Source of the DNA: Chondrilla cf. caribensis
Lineage: Eukaryota > Porifera > Demospongiae > Chondrillida > Chondrillidae
Length of the DNA: 64,000 nucleotides
Direction of reading: 5' to 3'
Assembly: GCA_964020155.1 (NCBI GenBank)
Contig: OZ026553.1
Coordinates: forward strand, 905,818 to 969,817
In this document: one piece after another, positions 21,381 through 31,557 of the stretch
How positions within the stretch are numbered: the stretch's first letter is position 1
Layout of the letters: each line of letters opens with the position of its first letter
Notes under the pieces: generated by a model
Database searches by the model: none
What the model was told of the DNA's origin: nothing
The model's input: only the letters and a program-made list of their open reading frames with translations
Translations under genes and position numbers: made by a program

Positions 21381-22154
21381 TCACATAGTCGTTTCAGTTG
21401 CGTTCAACCCCGTCACACTGACCTGCACGTCAATGAAACGTACTGTACTCAGAGCACTGGTAGCCAGTGCCCATATGATGGATGCCAACACAATCACGGC
21501 ATATGTTATGGACATGGCCACTGCAAATCGTATCTTTGCAACTGCTAGGCCACCAAGAACTTGTAATTTGATCTTTCCGGTCCTTTCGGCCACTTGTCCG
21601 ACCCCCCTCTGGTGTGCACTCAACATTACCCCTTCCAGACTAGTGACGGCCACCTCTACGTGCTTGTTTTGGAAGTCCCCGTCTTTCACGATGGGCTGAT
21701 GTAACACGCAAGGTATGGTCCAGCGGATGACGTGGAGATGTTGAGAGAACAATATCAATAGTGGTATCAGACTCAACAGTGTCACACCACTTAGTACCAG
21801 ACACACTAGTGAGTTTATAAAGTCAGGCTCGTATGTCGGCAAAACGCCAGTTACCCCTGCTAAGCTGCCAATCTGACAGAACATTGAGGTCAGAATTATT
21901 GTGTGGAAACACCTGAAGTGTTTGAAAAGACGCAGTTTCTTTGATGGAATATACGGACGTGACTCCTTGATGTAAAAGTTTGCTTTGGTATAAGCTTCAT
22001 CGCGGACAAATACTGTGTGCCCTGTTTCTCTCACGGTCACTGTTTGTTGTTCAACACGCGCTGCTTCAACATCCCCAACTCTAACCTTCTCTGCAGATAC
22101 ATTGCCAGCCACAAATATCACTCCTTGCTCTCCTTTTCTAGGAACTACGGCCAT
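21381..22154 (-). CDS. Three-membrane-segment cluster protein 4
   Basis: 257 aa from ATG 22154 (MAVVPRKGEQG). The N-terminus has VRVGDVEAARVEQQTVTVRETG; the juxtamembrane motif is changed to NFYIKESRPYIPSKKLRLFKHF. Between the first two membrane segments sits a distinctive conserved loop, TYEPDFINSLVCLVLSG, shared with genes 5, 6 and 9. The tail after the third membrane segment is longer than usual (VRFIDVQVSVTGLNATETTM) and contains a possible N-glycosylation site (NAT) on the side predicted to be outside. It is a recent tandem duplicate of gene 5, 2.3 kb away. Confidence 0.88.
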   Translation of the reverse strand: MAVVPRKGEQGVIFVAGNVSAEKVRVGDVEAARVEQQTVTVRETGHTVFVRDEAYTKANFYIKESRPYIPSKKLRLFKHFRCFHTIILTSMFCQIGSLAGVTGVLPTYEPDFINSLVCLVLSGVTLLSLIPLLILFSQHLHVIRWTIPCVLHQPIVKDGDFQNKHVEVAVTSLEGVMLSAHQRGVGQVAERTGKIKLQVLGGLAVAKIRFAVAMSITYAVIVLASIIWALATSALSTVRFIDVQVSVTGLNATETTM

Positions 22155-22749
22155 TTCCGGTGTCTAAGTAAGGATGTAAGCAATTTCTCAAGAATAATCT
22201 GAGACAAGTTAGACCGCAAAATTAGTCCCTGTTCACTTCAGTTACTGTATTTGGTTTGTGGAGTCCAAATACTACTGAGTTTGCCCTATTTATACTGTAC
22301 AATATGTGTATATGTGTATATACAGCAAGATATTGTTTGTAATTAGCCCACAATTGAAATCCCCCACCTTGAGAACATCTCATTTGTATGGGTACTTGCA
22401 TCCATGGAAGTGTACTAGGGACTCTTTGGGGTGAGATTAATAGGATAAAAACAATTAGCACCGGGATTGAGAGATACTAATTTTGTGGGAATTTATTCTC
22501 ACTAATCCACAAAAAAGTCTTCGCAAATGTTTATTCTTCAGATATTATTACTCGAACTATAAAATAACTGGTTGTGGATAGGAATTGGTCTCTTTGTGAG
22601 AAATAAACGTGAATCACAATCCAACTATCAGTTCATATGAAGGTTTATATGCATATTATATCATTTATGATGTGTGGGCAGGAGATGAGCGGATCAAAGG
22701 AAAAACAGGCCTACGTATACCTGTGATGTGGGCCGTTTCCATTTGCATA
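22155..22749. other. 5' flank of gene 4
   Basis: Matches 24461-25049 upstream of gene 5 nearly base for base, so it belongs to the 2.3 kb tandem duplication. No TATA/initiator pair like that of the later genes was recognised. Confidence 0.45.
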
Positions 22750-22924
22750 CAGTGAATTCTCATTAATCCACCACTGGTATATCCACCAAACCTTTTAATC
22801 CGTCACAATTTCCCAGTACCAATATAATATACAAGTACCAATGAGTATCCAGTTAATCCGCCAAACTCGTTAATCCACCATATTCTTTGAAAACCAATTA
22901 TGGTGGATTAACGAGTATTCACTG
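22750..22924. mobile_element. Pogo-like small transposon
   Basis: 175 bases with terminal inverted repeats: left CAGTGAATTCTCATTAATCC, right GGATTAACGAGTATTCACTG. Both sides are flanked by TA. Internal blocks (CACAATTTCCCAGTACCAAT) are shared with the other four copies. The CAGT termini and TA target fit the pogo/Tigger group (established for Tc1/mariner-type elements); no transposase is present. Confidence 0.75.
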
Positions 22925-23046
22925 TAGCCCAGGTCATGATTAATATCCCTATCAATTAATTATTGATCTAGCAACACTTGTTCACACTTTAATCACAGCA
23001 ATACCCTCCGATTAACACAATTCAATAGCAATACCAGTAGTTAGTA

Positions 23047-23220
23047 CAGTGAATTTTTGTTAATCCGCGACTGCTTTATCCGCCAAACCTATTAATCCAC
23101 CACAATTTCCCCATACCAATATGATATAGAATTACTAATGGATATCCAGTTAATCTGCCAAACTCATTACTCCACCAAATTTTTGAAAACAAATTGCAGC
23201 GGATTAACGAGCATTCACCG
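23047..23220. mobile_element. Pogo-like small transposon
   Basis: Second copy in unit 1: starts CAGTGAATTTTTGTTAATCC and ends GGATTAACGAGCATTCACCG, TA on both sides. It is more diverged from the 22750 copy than from its counterpart at 25343, as expected if the duplication came later. Confidence 0.72.
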
Positions 23221-23280
23221 TAGTGTGAAAGGATACAGCATACTACAGACACAACACTACCACCATGACACGCATTAATG

Positions 23281-23410
23281 GTATCCCTCCTGGGTGGGCT
23301 ACAGCAGATATGGGCACTTTTGTCTCTGATTCACACTTTTGCCTGCACCCTCGTTATCAATTAGATGAAGTGTCTGTATCTCTGCTATATAGCCCACCCA
23401 GGAGGGATAC
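23281..23410. mobile_element. 130-base inverted-repeat element
   Basis: The left end GTATCCCTCCTGGGTGGGCT and the right end AGCCCACCCAGGAGGGATAC are perfect reverse complements, and the similarity extends further inward (AGCAGATA...). It is a MITE-like hairpin. The open frame at 23265-23462 simply reads through both arms. Confidence 0.75.
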
Positions 23411-23686
23411 AACTATCACATGCGAAACATGTGATACAGCCCATGTACATGCATACGCCTAACAAACGGCTAACTTCATTTGTTGTTATTATTATTCAAA
23501 TCACTCTTTATTATGTGGGTACACTTATCAATTTATACATATAATTAATAATATTGAAATAGGTCTGCCAGTAATTAACAATTTTGATTGTGATATTGTT
23601 TCTGTAATTCAACAACACGTAATCCTCTAATTTGACTTACGGTAATTGTTTATGATGAATATGTTCCATTATGCCTACTTACACAC

Positions 23687-24460
23687 TCACACAATCGCTT
23701 CAGTTGTGTTTAAGCTGGTCTCACTGATCTGCACATCAATAAAACGGACTATGCTGACAGCACTGGTGGCCAGTGCCCATATGATGGATGCCAGTACAAT
23801 CACAGTGAATGTTATGGAGGTGGCCACTGCACATTTTATCTTCTTAACTGCTGGACCACCTAGTACTTGCAATTTGATCTTTCCGGTCCTCTCAGTCACT
23901 TGTCCCACCCCCCTCTGGCGTGCACTCAACAGAACACCTTCCAGATTAGTGACGGCCACCTCTAAGTGTTTGTTTGAGAAGTTTGCGTCTTTCATGATGG
24001 GCTGACGTAACACCCATGGTATGGTCCAGCGGATGACGTGGAGATGTTGGGAGAACAATATCAATAATGGCATGAGGCTCAACAGTGTCGCACCACTTAG
24101 TACCAGACACACTAGTGAGTTTATAAAGTCAGGCTGGTATGTCGGCAAAACCCCAGTCACCCCTGCTAAGCTGCCAATCTGAAAGAACATTGAGGTCAGG
24201 ATTATTGTCTGGAACCATCTGAAGTGTTTGAAAAGACGCAGTTTCTTCGATGTAATGTATGGGCGTGACACCTTGATGTAAAAGTTCGCTTTGGTATAAA
24301 CTTCATTGCGAAGGTAAACTGTGTGTCCTGTTTCTCTCACGGTCACTTTCTGCTGTTCGACATGTGCTGCTTGGACGTCCCCAACTGTAACCTTCTCTGC
24401 AGACACATTGCCGGCCACAAATATCACTCCTTCCTCTCCTTTTCTAGGAACTACGGCCAT
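23687..24460 (-). CDS. Three-membrane-segment cluster protein 5
   Basis: 257 aa, duplicate of gene 4. Coding changes are spread over the protein, e.g. KVRVGDVEAAR to KVTVGDVQAAH, ESRPYIPSKK to VSRPYITSKK (loss of the juxtamembrane Pro) and IRWTIPCVLHQPIV to IRWTIPWVLRQPIM. The third membrane segment and tail (VRFIDVQISETSLNTTEAIV) keep an Asn-x-Thr site. The open frame is preserved over the whole length despite many substitutions, which argues that both copies were under coding constraint after duplication (inference; a dN/dS test would settle it). Confidence 0.88.
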   Translation of the reverse strand: MAVVPRKGEEGVIFVAGNVSAEKVTVGDVQAAHVEQQKVTVRETGHTVYLRNEVYTKANFYIKVSRPYITSKKLRLFKHFRWFQTIILTSMFFQIGSLAGVTGVLPTYQPDFINSLVCLVLSGATLLSLMPLLILFSQHLHVIRWTIPWVLRQPIMKDANFSNKHLEVAVTNLEGVLLSARQRGVGQVTERTGKIKLQVLGGPAVKKIKCAVATSITFTVIVLASIIWALATSAVSIVRFIDVQISETSLNTTEAIV

Positions 24461-25049
24461 TTCTGGTGTCTAAATAAGGATATAAGCAATTTCTCAAGAA
24501 TAATCTGAGACAAGTTAAACTGCAAAATCAGTCCCTGTTCACTTTAACTGAATTACAGTTACTGTATTTGGTTTGTGGAGTCCAGATGTTACCATATTCA
24601 CCCTATTTATATTGTGCAATATGTGTGTATGTGTATATACAGTAAGATATTGTTTGTAATCAACCCACAATTAGAATCCCCCACTTTGAGAACATCTCAT
24701 CCATGGAAGTGTACCAGGGACCCTTTGTGGGTGAGATTAATAGGACAAAACCAATTAGCCCCAGGATTGTGAGATACTGTGTGCATGCTAATTTTGTGGG
24801 AATTTATTCTCGCTAATTCACAAAAATCTTCACAAATGTTAATTTTTCAAATGTTTTTACTCGAACTATAAAATGAAGTTGTGGACAGGTATTGGTCTCT
24901 TTGTGAGGTTTAAACATGAATCACAATCCAACTATCAATTCATGAAAATTAATATGCATATATCTTTCATAATGCATGGGTAGAAGACGAGTGGATCAAA
25001 GGAATAAGTGGGCTTATGCCTGTGATGTGGGGCCGTTTCCATTTGCATA

Positions 25050-25224
25050 CAGTGAATTCTCATTAATCCACCACTGGTATATCCACCAATACTTTTAACC
25101 CATCACAATTTCCCAGTACCAATATGATATACAAGTACCAATGAGTATCCAGTTAATACGCCAAACTCGTCAATCCACCATATTCTTTGAAAACCAATTA
25201 CGGTGGATTAACGAGAATTCGCTG
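25050..25224. mobile_element. Pogo-like small transposon
   Basis: Counterpart of the 22750 copy within unit 2, with TA flanks. The right end reads GGATTAACGAGAATTCGCTG. Confidence 0.74.
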
Positions 25225-25342
25225 TAGCCCAGGTCATGATTACTATCCCAATCAATTATTGATCTAGCAACACTTGTTCACACTTTAATCACAGCAATAC
25301 CCTCCGATTAACACAATTCAATAGCAATACCAGTAGTTAGTA

Positions 25343-25516
25343 CAGTGAATTCTCGTTAATCCGCCACCGCTTTACCCGCCAAACCTTTTAACCCACCACA
25401 ATTTCCCCATACCAATATGATATAGAATTACTAATGGACATCCAGTTAATCTGCCAAACTCATTACTCCACCAAATTTTTGAAAACAAATTCCAGCGGAT
25501 TAACGAGCATTCACCG
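25343..25516. mobile_element. Pogo-like small transposon
   Basis: Counterpart of the 23047 copy. The left end CAGTGAATTCTCGTTAATCC is the best-preserved terminus of the group and is used here as the consensus. Confidence 0.74.
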
Positions 25517-25576
25517 TAGTATGAAAGGGTACAGCATACTATAGACACAACACTACCACCATGACACGCATTAATG

Positions 25577-25706
25577 GTATCCCTCCTGGGTGGGCTACAG
25601 CAGATATGGGCACTTTTGTCTCTGATTCACACTTTTGCCTGCACCCTCATTATCAATTAGATGAAGTGTCTGTATCTCTGCTATATACCCCACCCAGGAG
25701 GGATAC
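25577..25706. mobile_element. 130-base inverted-repeat element, second copy
   Basis: Same element as 23281-23410, present because of the tandem duplication. One arm base differs (TATATAGCCCACC versus TATATACCCCACC). Confidence 0.72.
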
Positions 25707-25720
25707 AACTATCACAAACT

Positions 25721-26549
25721 CTCACGCCATCCATACAGTAACTGACCTCATTCAGTGCTTTCAATCTGTAGCTGACTGAGTCTGATTGAGGTATTTTAAC
25801 CTGTGTAATATATATTGTTCAACTGTGTATGTTTCAAGTACGTACAGTTGACATATGTCATGTACATACTGTGTGTTTGCGTATAAAGTTCCATGCTTTC
25901 TATTTCTTATTTGAAGCTGTCTTGTGTTTCCTCTTTATGTGTTTTGACAGGTTTCTGTGTGTAATCAATCAGGAGCTGTCAATCACAGTTGTCGTAAGCC
26001 ACATACCGTAGGAAAAGTTTTTCCGCCTTGTGTCCAGTGTTTACAAATGGACACTTGTTGACATGAAAACACCCCCTTAGTAGTAATAATAAACAACAGT
26101 ACCTCGATGTTTACACATCACTTGCAATGCATTTGGCATGTTTTCATAGTTTCCACCCTTGCAACGGACTCTAGCACTAGTTCAACCACTCCTCACTGGT
26201 AGTTATGCTAGTTGTACAGATTGTCTTGTTATTGTTGGACCCATCATGCGGTCTGATCAAACGTAATGGTGTGTGTACTCAGTTAGGTGTGTGCTACTAT
26301 TTGTACATGCAATATAGCCGTGTATGTATTCCTGTGGTCTGGTCAATGGTAATGGTGTGTATTCCGTGAGGTGTGTACTCAGTGAGGCGTGTGTGCTACT
26401 ATTTACGCATGCACTATAGCCGTGTATGTATTTCCTGTGGTCTGGTCAATGGTAATGGTGTGTACTCAGTGAGGAATGTGTTACTATTTACGTACGTGTT
26501 GCATATATATATATAGTTGGTATGTGATAGGTACAATATATGTTAAATA
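25721..26549. other. Intergenic with degenerate tandem repeats
   Basis: 26255-26490 holds three to four degenerate units around TTCCTGTGGTCTGGTCAATG followed by GGTAATGGTGTGTACTCAGTGAGG. Related single units occur at about 35470-35590 and 54105-54215, so it is a dispersed unit. No gene seen. Confidence 0.5.
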
Positions 26550-26552
26550 CAC

Positions 26553-26614
<62 letters not shown>
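26550..26614. repeat. (AC)n microsatellite
   Basis: About 60 bases of AC repeats just downstream of the stop codon of gene 6. Confidence 0.95.
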
Positions 26615-26617
<3 letters not shown>

Positions 26618-26681
26618 GACACACACGTGCGCATACGCACACATAATGTCAGTCTATATATTGGTAGTGTCTGAATTAATG

Positions 26682-27434
26682 TTATTCACCACTGGGCTGA
26701 GTCTGCACGTCGATGAAACGGACTATGCTCAGAGGACTGGTCACAAGTGCCCATATGACAGATGCATATACTGTCACAATGAAGCAAATTGATGTGGCCA
26801 CTGCAGTTACTATTCTCCTGACGCCTGATTTTCCCAGTACTTGAATCTTGACCTTTCCAGTCTTTTCGGTGACCTTTTGAAACCCCCTCTCGCGTGCAGT
26901 AACAACAACTGCCTCCTGGGCAGTGACAGCAAATTCCAAGTGTTTGTTATCAAAGTCGAGTTCGTCCAAAATGGGCTGACGTAACACGCAAGGTATGGTC
27001 CAGATGATGACATGGAGATGTTGAGAGATCAAGATGAATAATGGCATGAGGCTCAACAGTGCCACACCACTCAACACCAGGCACACTAGCGAATTGATAA
27101 AGTCAGGCTCGTATGTGGCCAAAACCCCTGACGCCCCTCCTAAACAGCCCATCTGACAGAACATCAAAAACAGCATTATCAGCCAGAACTTTCCAAAGTG
27201 TAGGAAAGTACGTAGTTTCTTCGATGGAACATACTGACGTGTTTGTCTGATGAAGGAATTTGTCTTGGAGTATGCATTACTGCGAGCATACGTCGTTTCT
27301 CCTGTGTCCCTCACTGTCAGTGTTTCTTGTTCGACATGCGCTGCTTGGACGCCACCAACACTGATCGCCGTGGCTGATACATTTCCAGCCAAATGTACCG
27401 CCCCATCATCTCTCTCACTGCGAACTACAGCCAT
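26682..27434 (-). CDS. Three-membrane-segment cluster protein 6
   Basis: 250 aa from ATG 27434 (MAVVRSERDDG). Compared with gene 4 the juxtamembrane motif is TNSFIRQTRQYVPSKKLR. The conserved loop is the most altered of the cluster: EGVYLSA becomes EAVVVTARERG, and the following part reads FQKVTEKTGKVKIQVLG. ATYEPDFINSLVCLVLSG is retained between membrane segments one and two. The third segment and VRFIDVQTQPSGE tail close the protein. It has a near-identical partner (gene 9) inside the ~5 kb duplicated block. Confidence 0.88.
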   Translation of the reverse strand: MAVVRSERDDGAVHLAGNVSATAISVGGVQAAHVEQETLTVRDTGETTYARSNAYSKTNSFIRQTRQYVPSKKLRTFLHFGKFWLIMLFLMFCQMGCLGGASGVLATYEPDFINSLVCLVLSGVALLSLMPLFILISQHLHVIIWTIPCVLRQPILDELDFDNKHLEFAVTAQEAVVVTARERGFQKVTEKTGKVKIQVLGKSGVRRIVTAVATSICFIVTVYASVIWALVTSPLSIVRFIDVQTQPSGE

Positions 27435-27912
27435 CTTCGATTGTCCAACTGTCAGCTATACACAAGTTTAGCAGAATAGTTACTAGTTTGTGAGAGGTGT
27501 ATATCACTAAAGGACTATTTGCTCTCAACCTGGGATAAAGTAGTAGCTGTCGCTAGAAATTGAATGGTGACTGACCTAGCTTTACACGGTCCTGATATTA
27601 TGTACATGTGAGAGTTCACTGTATCCAGTGTTACCGTAAAAACTGAAACTGTCAACCAGCTATAAACTGTTGAATAGAAATGACTGTTAAAATATTATGA
27701 TGATTGGCCCATTTTCAGCTGTTTTTAGCCAAACACCTTTTCATGTAAACAGGTACAAATATATGCACCTCGGGGAAACCAGCTGGAAACATCTTATGTT
27801 ATTATGTGTACTTGATATTTATTACAATTAACTCATGCTTTGACAGTTTTATACAGCAGGTATTCTGTAACACTAGTTAAGGCTGTATGTAGTGTAAGAT
27901 TTTTCTTCAGAT

Positions 27913-27976
<64 letters not shown>

Positions 27977-28830
27977 GATGGTAATCCATGAAATCAATTT
28001 TCTGTCTATAATACTGCTACACAGCATTTATTTTATCATTATACTTAATTGGTTATACTGGCTGAGAGAGGAACTCTACCACTTAAGATACAGGTTCAAC
28101 ATAAATATATCAATGGTGTAATGACAGCATGAGCTGAATTTCCCATCAACAGGGATGTAATAGTGTAACGAGACCTTACAGAGTATTCCTGTTTCAGTTT
28201 TTACAATTTGAAGCCAGAATATCCAAAACTGACACTCTGTTTTCCTACTGTGAGGATGTTTACATTGTTCCACAAACATGTTGTGCGTGAAGGTGATGTG
28301 AGAACAAAGTGTCATGTTCTCACTCACTCCTACAATAACAGTCACTTGTTCTGATTGCCAATGGGCATGACATTTACACAGTGAAGTGTAGTTGCTGTAC
28401 ATATAATATTAACTGGCTGTTGTATTAAATACAAATAGCTACAACTTTATATGTACTGTATATTGATATAATATCTATTATAATGTGTATATTACTACAT
28501 ACTACAATCCATTCACAAGACCTACATACTGTAGTCGGTGCTTTTGAATTTAAGTGACAATATCACCAATCGGGATACATATTGTATACACTCATGCACC
28601 ATGTATACCTACAGTACATACAATACTTTCGCTGTAGCTTCAGTATGTACTGTACCTCTATCGGACCTACAATATTACAATTGCCATATCAAATTTTCAT
28701 AGCATTACCTGTATGTCATTGATAGCTCTGCTTAATAATAGGTATAGCAAGTAAATATTAAGTAACTCCTCAGAACTATATCTAGTACTGTACATTCAAC
28801 AGACTTACAATATTTAGAGTATATTACAAG
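27435..28830. other. Spacer between genes 6 and 7
   Basis: Contains a (GT)n tract (27913-27973) and a minus-strand open frame at 28076-28402 (Cys-rich, starting MYSNYTSLCKCHAHWQSEQ) that stays open in the duplicate at 37529-37861 despite an in-frame length change. Shorter pieces of the same sequence occur near 33480, 53750 and 62580, where the frame is broken, so a repeat origin is more likely than a gene. Confidence 0.4.
27913..27973. repeat. (GT)n microsatellite
   Basis: About 60 bases here; the duplicated locus at 37249 has expanded to about 155 bases with interruptions, the largest single difference between the two ~5 kb copies. Confidence 0.95.
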
Positions 28831-29571
28831 TTACACCAGTTGGGCTGTTATGATAATTTGTGCAACACTTATGATGCCTACCACAGAGACCCAAATGGAG
28901 ACCAACATTGTGATCACAGCAAGCACTATTGAGATGACTCTTGCCCAGTGTATCTGCTTAGCTGCTCCAAGGTCCAGCATTTGGAATTTGATCATCCCTG
29001 ATGTTTGGGATATTAACCCGATCCCGCGCTTGTGGGCACTCAAGTACACTCCCTTCAGGTTGGTGACAGCTATTTCCACATGTTCATCAGCAGTTTCCGA
29101 ACTTTCTCCTACAGGCTGACTGAGCACCAAACGTACAGTCCAACACACAACGTGAATGTGCTGACAGTACACCATGAAGGTAGGTATGAGGGTGATTGTT
29201 ACACCCAGACTCATCGTGAAACAAGTAAGAGAGGAGCTGAAAGTGGTTTGTGCAGCACCCAAAATGATAGTTGCTAGGACCAGGACCATCAACTGAATGC
29301 ATAAAACAGTTGTCATGAAACAGATGAACCCTCTGAAGGTGATGAAAAAATCCAATTTCTTTGATGGAATATATTCCTCAGACTGTTTGATGTAATAGTT
29401 TGTTTTGACATACACGTCATCCTGGACACAAGCCCTTTGTACTATGGTGTTCACTGTTGTTACAACCACTTGTTTAACACGACTGGTGTTCCCGTCTCCA
29501 GCTGTGTCCTCGTTAGATGAAGAATTAGCGGCAGCTGGTAATGAGTCGTCATTTGTCTCACTGTTGGCCAT
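28831..29571 (-). CDS. Three-membrane-segment cluster protein 7 (Ser/Asn-rich N-terminus)
   Basis: 246 aa from ATG 29571 (MANSETNDDSLPAAANSS), aligned to the paralog start; the frame remains open to 29679. This subtype replaces the Val-rich N-terminal start with an acidic Ser/Asn/Asp stretch, but VKQVVVTTVNTIVQ keeps the alternating pattern. The juxtamembrane motif is TNYYIKQSEEYIPSKKLD, and the loop reads CWTVRLVLSQPVGESSET and GIGLISQTSGMIKFQML. Pieces of exactly this subtype's 3' end are scattered at 48.7, 49.8 and 54.9 kb. Together with gene 6 it forms the duplicated pair. Confidence 0.87.
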   Translation of the reverse strand: MANSETNDDSLPAAANSSSNEDTAGDGNTSRVKQVVVTTVNTIVQRACVQDDVYVKTNYYIKQSEEYIPSKKLDFFITFRGFICFMTTVLCIQLMVLVLATIILGAAQTTFSSSLTCFTMSLGVTITLIPTFMVYCQHIHVVCWTVRLVLSQPVGESSETADEHVEIAVTNLKGVYLSAHKRGIGLISQTSGMIKFQMLDLGAAKQIHWARVISIVLAVITMLVSIWVSVVGIISVAQIIITAQLV

Positions 29572-31105
29572 ATCCTTGTCTAGAGGAAGTGGAATTAATT
29601 CATTTATGACAATAACTGTTGCTAAGTTCAGACACTTCAGACAAAACATATTGTTACCACACTGTGATTGAATATTCAATTTGTTATAAGCAACAACTTT
29701 GAGATGAATGTAATTTTATCAATAATAATAATTATGGTTCCTATATGATGGTTGTGGGCATTATAATTTCTATTGTTTTATAGATCAGAGGTCAGAGGAT
29801 CAGAGGATCACTTTTGATCGCAGTCTAATACTTTTTGCCGATATTTGGTCAATCTTGACAAAATCCAATCTATTGACAACTGACCTATGTCCTTGCCAAT
29901 CTGTCACAGACAGCTACAAACTTAGTTTGTCCTGAGAACTTTTCATACCTTTAACTTAGCCCTTTACACAATTTCTTCCGCTGTTACAGCTACCGTAAGT
30001 GAATATCCAAGTATGATTGTGACGATGTAGTGTGTATGTCTAACCAATGGCATGTTGATGTTGATTTAACATTGCATACCATGTGGAGATAATCATATCC
30101 ATCACTTTAGTCCTCACCTTTGACCTCATACCCTTGTCTGTACAGTATCAAATATGAGTGCACTTTTGAAATTTTGCCCATATCACCACAATTCTGATAG
30201 AATGTTGGACAGGTATTGTAAGTATAGAGATTTAAGTCAAGTAGTAAAACCCTTCACTTTATCCCTATCATTGGTATTTGTTACTAAATTCATTCCATAT
30301 TCTCTGTCACAGTATAGTTTAAGTATGCATATAGGGCTACTGTACTGGGTGGCACTCTTATTGGGGGAGAGAGAGCTATTATGTGAGTGTGACAAAAATT
30401 AGTATTATTACTTACTCTAGTAGTGAGAGTATATGACTGTATCACAGATGGACACCAGACCTATGTGCTGTAAGAATACTGTTCAAATAGTCCTCTATAG
30501 GGGGTGACAAAAATTGGTACACGTATTTAATTTAGTACTGGTTGTAAGAGTAACAGTATCACAGATTAATGTCAAACCTATGCACACTGTAAGAACACTT
30601 GTGGAAATATTTCCTCTATTATTGGTGGATTTCAAGAACTACGTGGACTGTCACGTGTGCTCTGCAAATACTGCCAAAAATTATCCATTGATAATTTTAT
30701 TTCCAAAATTCTACCATTTTGTACTCATAGTGGCCCTATTCTGTGTTCCTCTCATGAATAAACATGTACTACATTGCAGTGTATATACGATTACGAAATA
30801 TAATCAGATTACAGTGAAGTGGCCTGACTAGTAAGCCCCGCCTGACTCATCCAGAAGTGACCAATTATTGTAGATGAAGGGCTTCACAGGGTGACCTTCG
30901 TGACCAACCAAGCGTAAAAAAACATGTTTATACATTTGAGGGAATTACTGTGGCTTCTGGACTTCTGGTCCTATTTGCATACTGCATGTGGTATGCATGC
31001 AGTATTAATATTATACATATTAATCCCTAGTGGTGATTGCTGTGGAATTTGCAGTGGATTTAACCCGCAAATACTTCACTTTCAGTGGTAATTGCCTACC
31101 AGATA
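29572..31105. other. 5' flank of gene 7 and spacer
   Basis: Duplicated at 39030-40547. A plus-strand frame at 30514-30831 is open in both copies but begins at a non-ATG codon, and related sequence at 52.7 kb and (inverted) 58.2 kb is interrupted. I read it as repeat-derived spacer, not a gene. Confidence 0.4.
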
Positions 31106-31107
31106 CC

Positions 31108-31320
31108 GGTACACCATACAATGACCACAACGTCTTACAGCTTGGTGCATACCATGGATTTACACTGCTACATATCCTGCTGATATTAGGATGGTCATGC
31201 TGTGAAGTTGTGCTCATTGTACTGGTGTACCAGTGTGACAGTATGTAGCCTCTGGTTGACCCACCTGGTTTCTTTAACATTCTAGGAATGTGCTACTGTA
31301 TCACTTCACTATAATATTAT
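31108..31320. repeat. Dispersed 3'-flank repeat (type F)
   Basis: A 200-330-base sequence containing CAACGTCTTACAGCTTGGTG, ATCCTGCTGATATTAGGATG and TGGTGTACCAGTGTGACAGT. Related copies lie near 42380, 45020, 50480, 50760, 55290 and 60300, usually downstream of the minus-strand genes, with more divergent ones near 44040 and 58400. It seems to have travelled with the gene units. No coding frame is conserved. Confidence 0.65.
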
Positions 31321-31557
31321 GATCAATGCCAAATATTACTACTTAAATAAGAGGTGTGACATGCCCAGATGCGACTTCGTCCTGTAAAACATGGTATCAT
31401 TTCTAATTTAAATTTGTAGTAAATTACATCTCAATCATTGAAACTCGGTGTACTAAATTACATACAGTACATATACACATATATTATACACACAGTAGGT
31501 ATATGTACGTAATTATGTGTAATAACCTATAATAGTGTATGCTATCAATTTCACTAG

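Larger units (their letters stand above)
21381..23460. repeat. ~2.3 kb tandem duplication, unit 1
   Basis: Gene 4, its 5' flank, two pogo-like elements and a 130-base inverted-repeat element recur in the same order at 23687-25720 with a shift of about 2306 bases. Because the mobile elements are at the same positions in both units, they inserted before the duplication. Confidence 0.85.
23687..25720. repeat. ~2.3 kb tandem duplication, unit 2
   Basis: Counterpart of 21381-23460. The match ends shortly after the 130-base element: unit 1 continues ACATGCGAAACATG, unit 2 continues ACAAACTCTCACG at about 25717, marking the breakpoint. Confidence 0.85.
26400..31105. repeat. ~5 kb segmental duplication, copy 1
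   Basis: Genes 6 and 7 with their flanks recur at about 35470-40547 (genes 9 and 10). The left edge is approximate, within the GTGTATGTATTTCCTGTGG units. The right edge is sharp: both copies share CAGTGGTAATTGCC(T/C)ACCAGAT and diverge immediately after. Differences are mainly (GT)n length, short indels and scattered substitutions. Confidence 0.88.

Noticed and set aside
23265..23462. Conserved 65-72-codon frame present twice
   Set aside because: Conservation is explained by the duplicated 130-base inverted-repeat element it crosses.
30514..30831. Plus-strand frame open in both copies of the 5 kb duplication
   Set aside because: No ATG at the start, and related spacer at 52.7 and 58.2 kb is interrupted.
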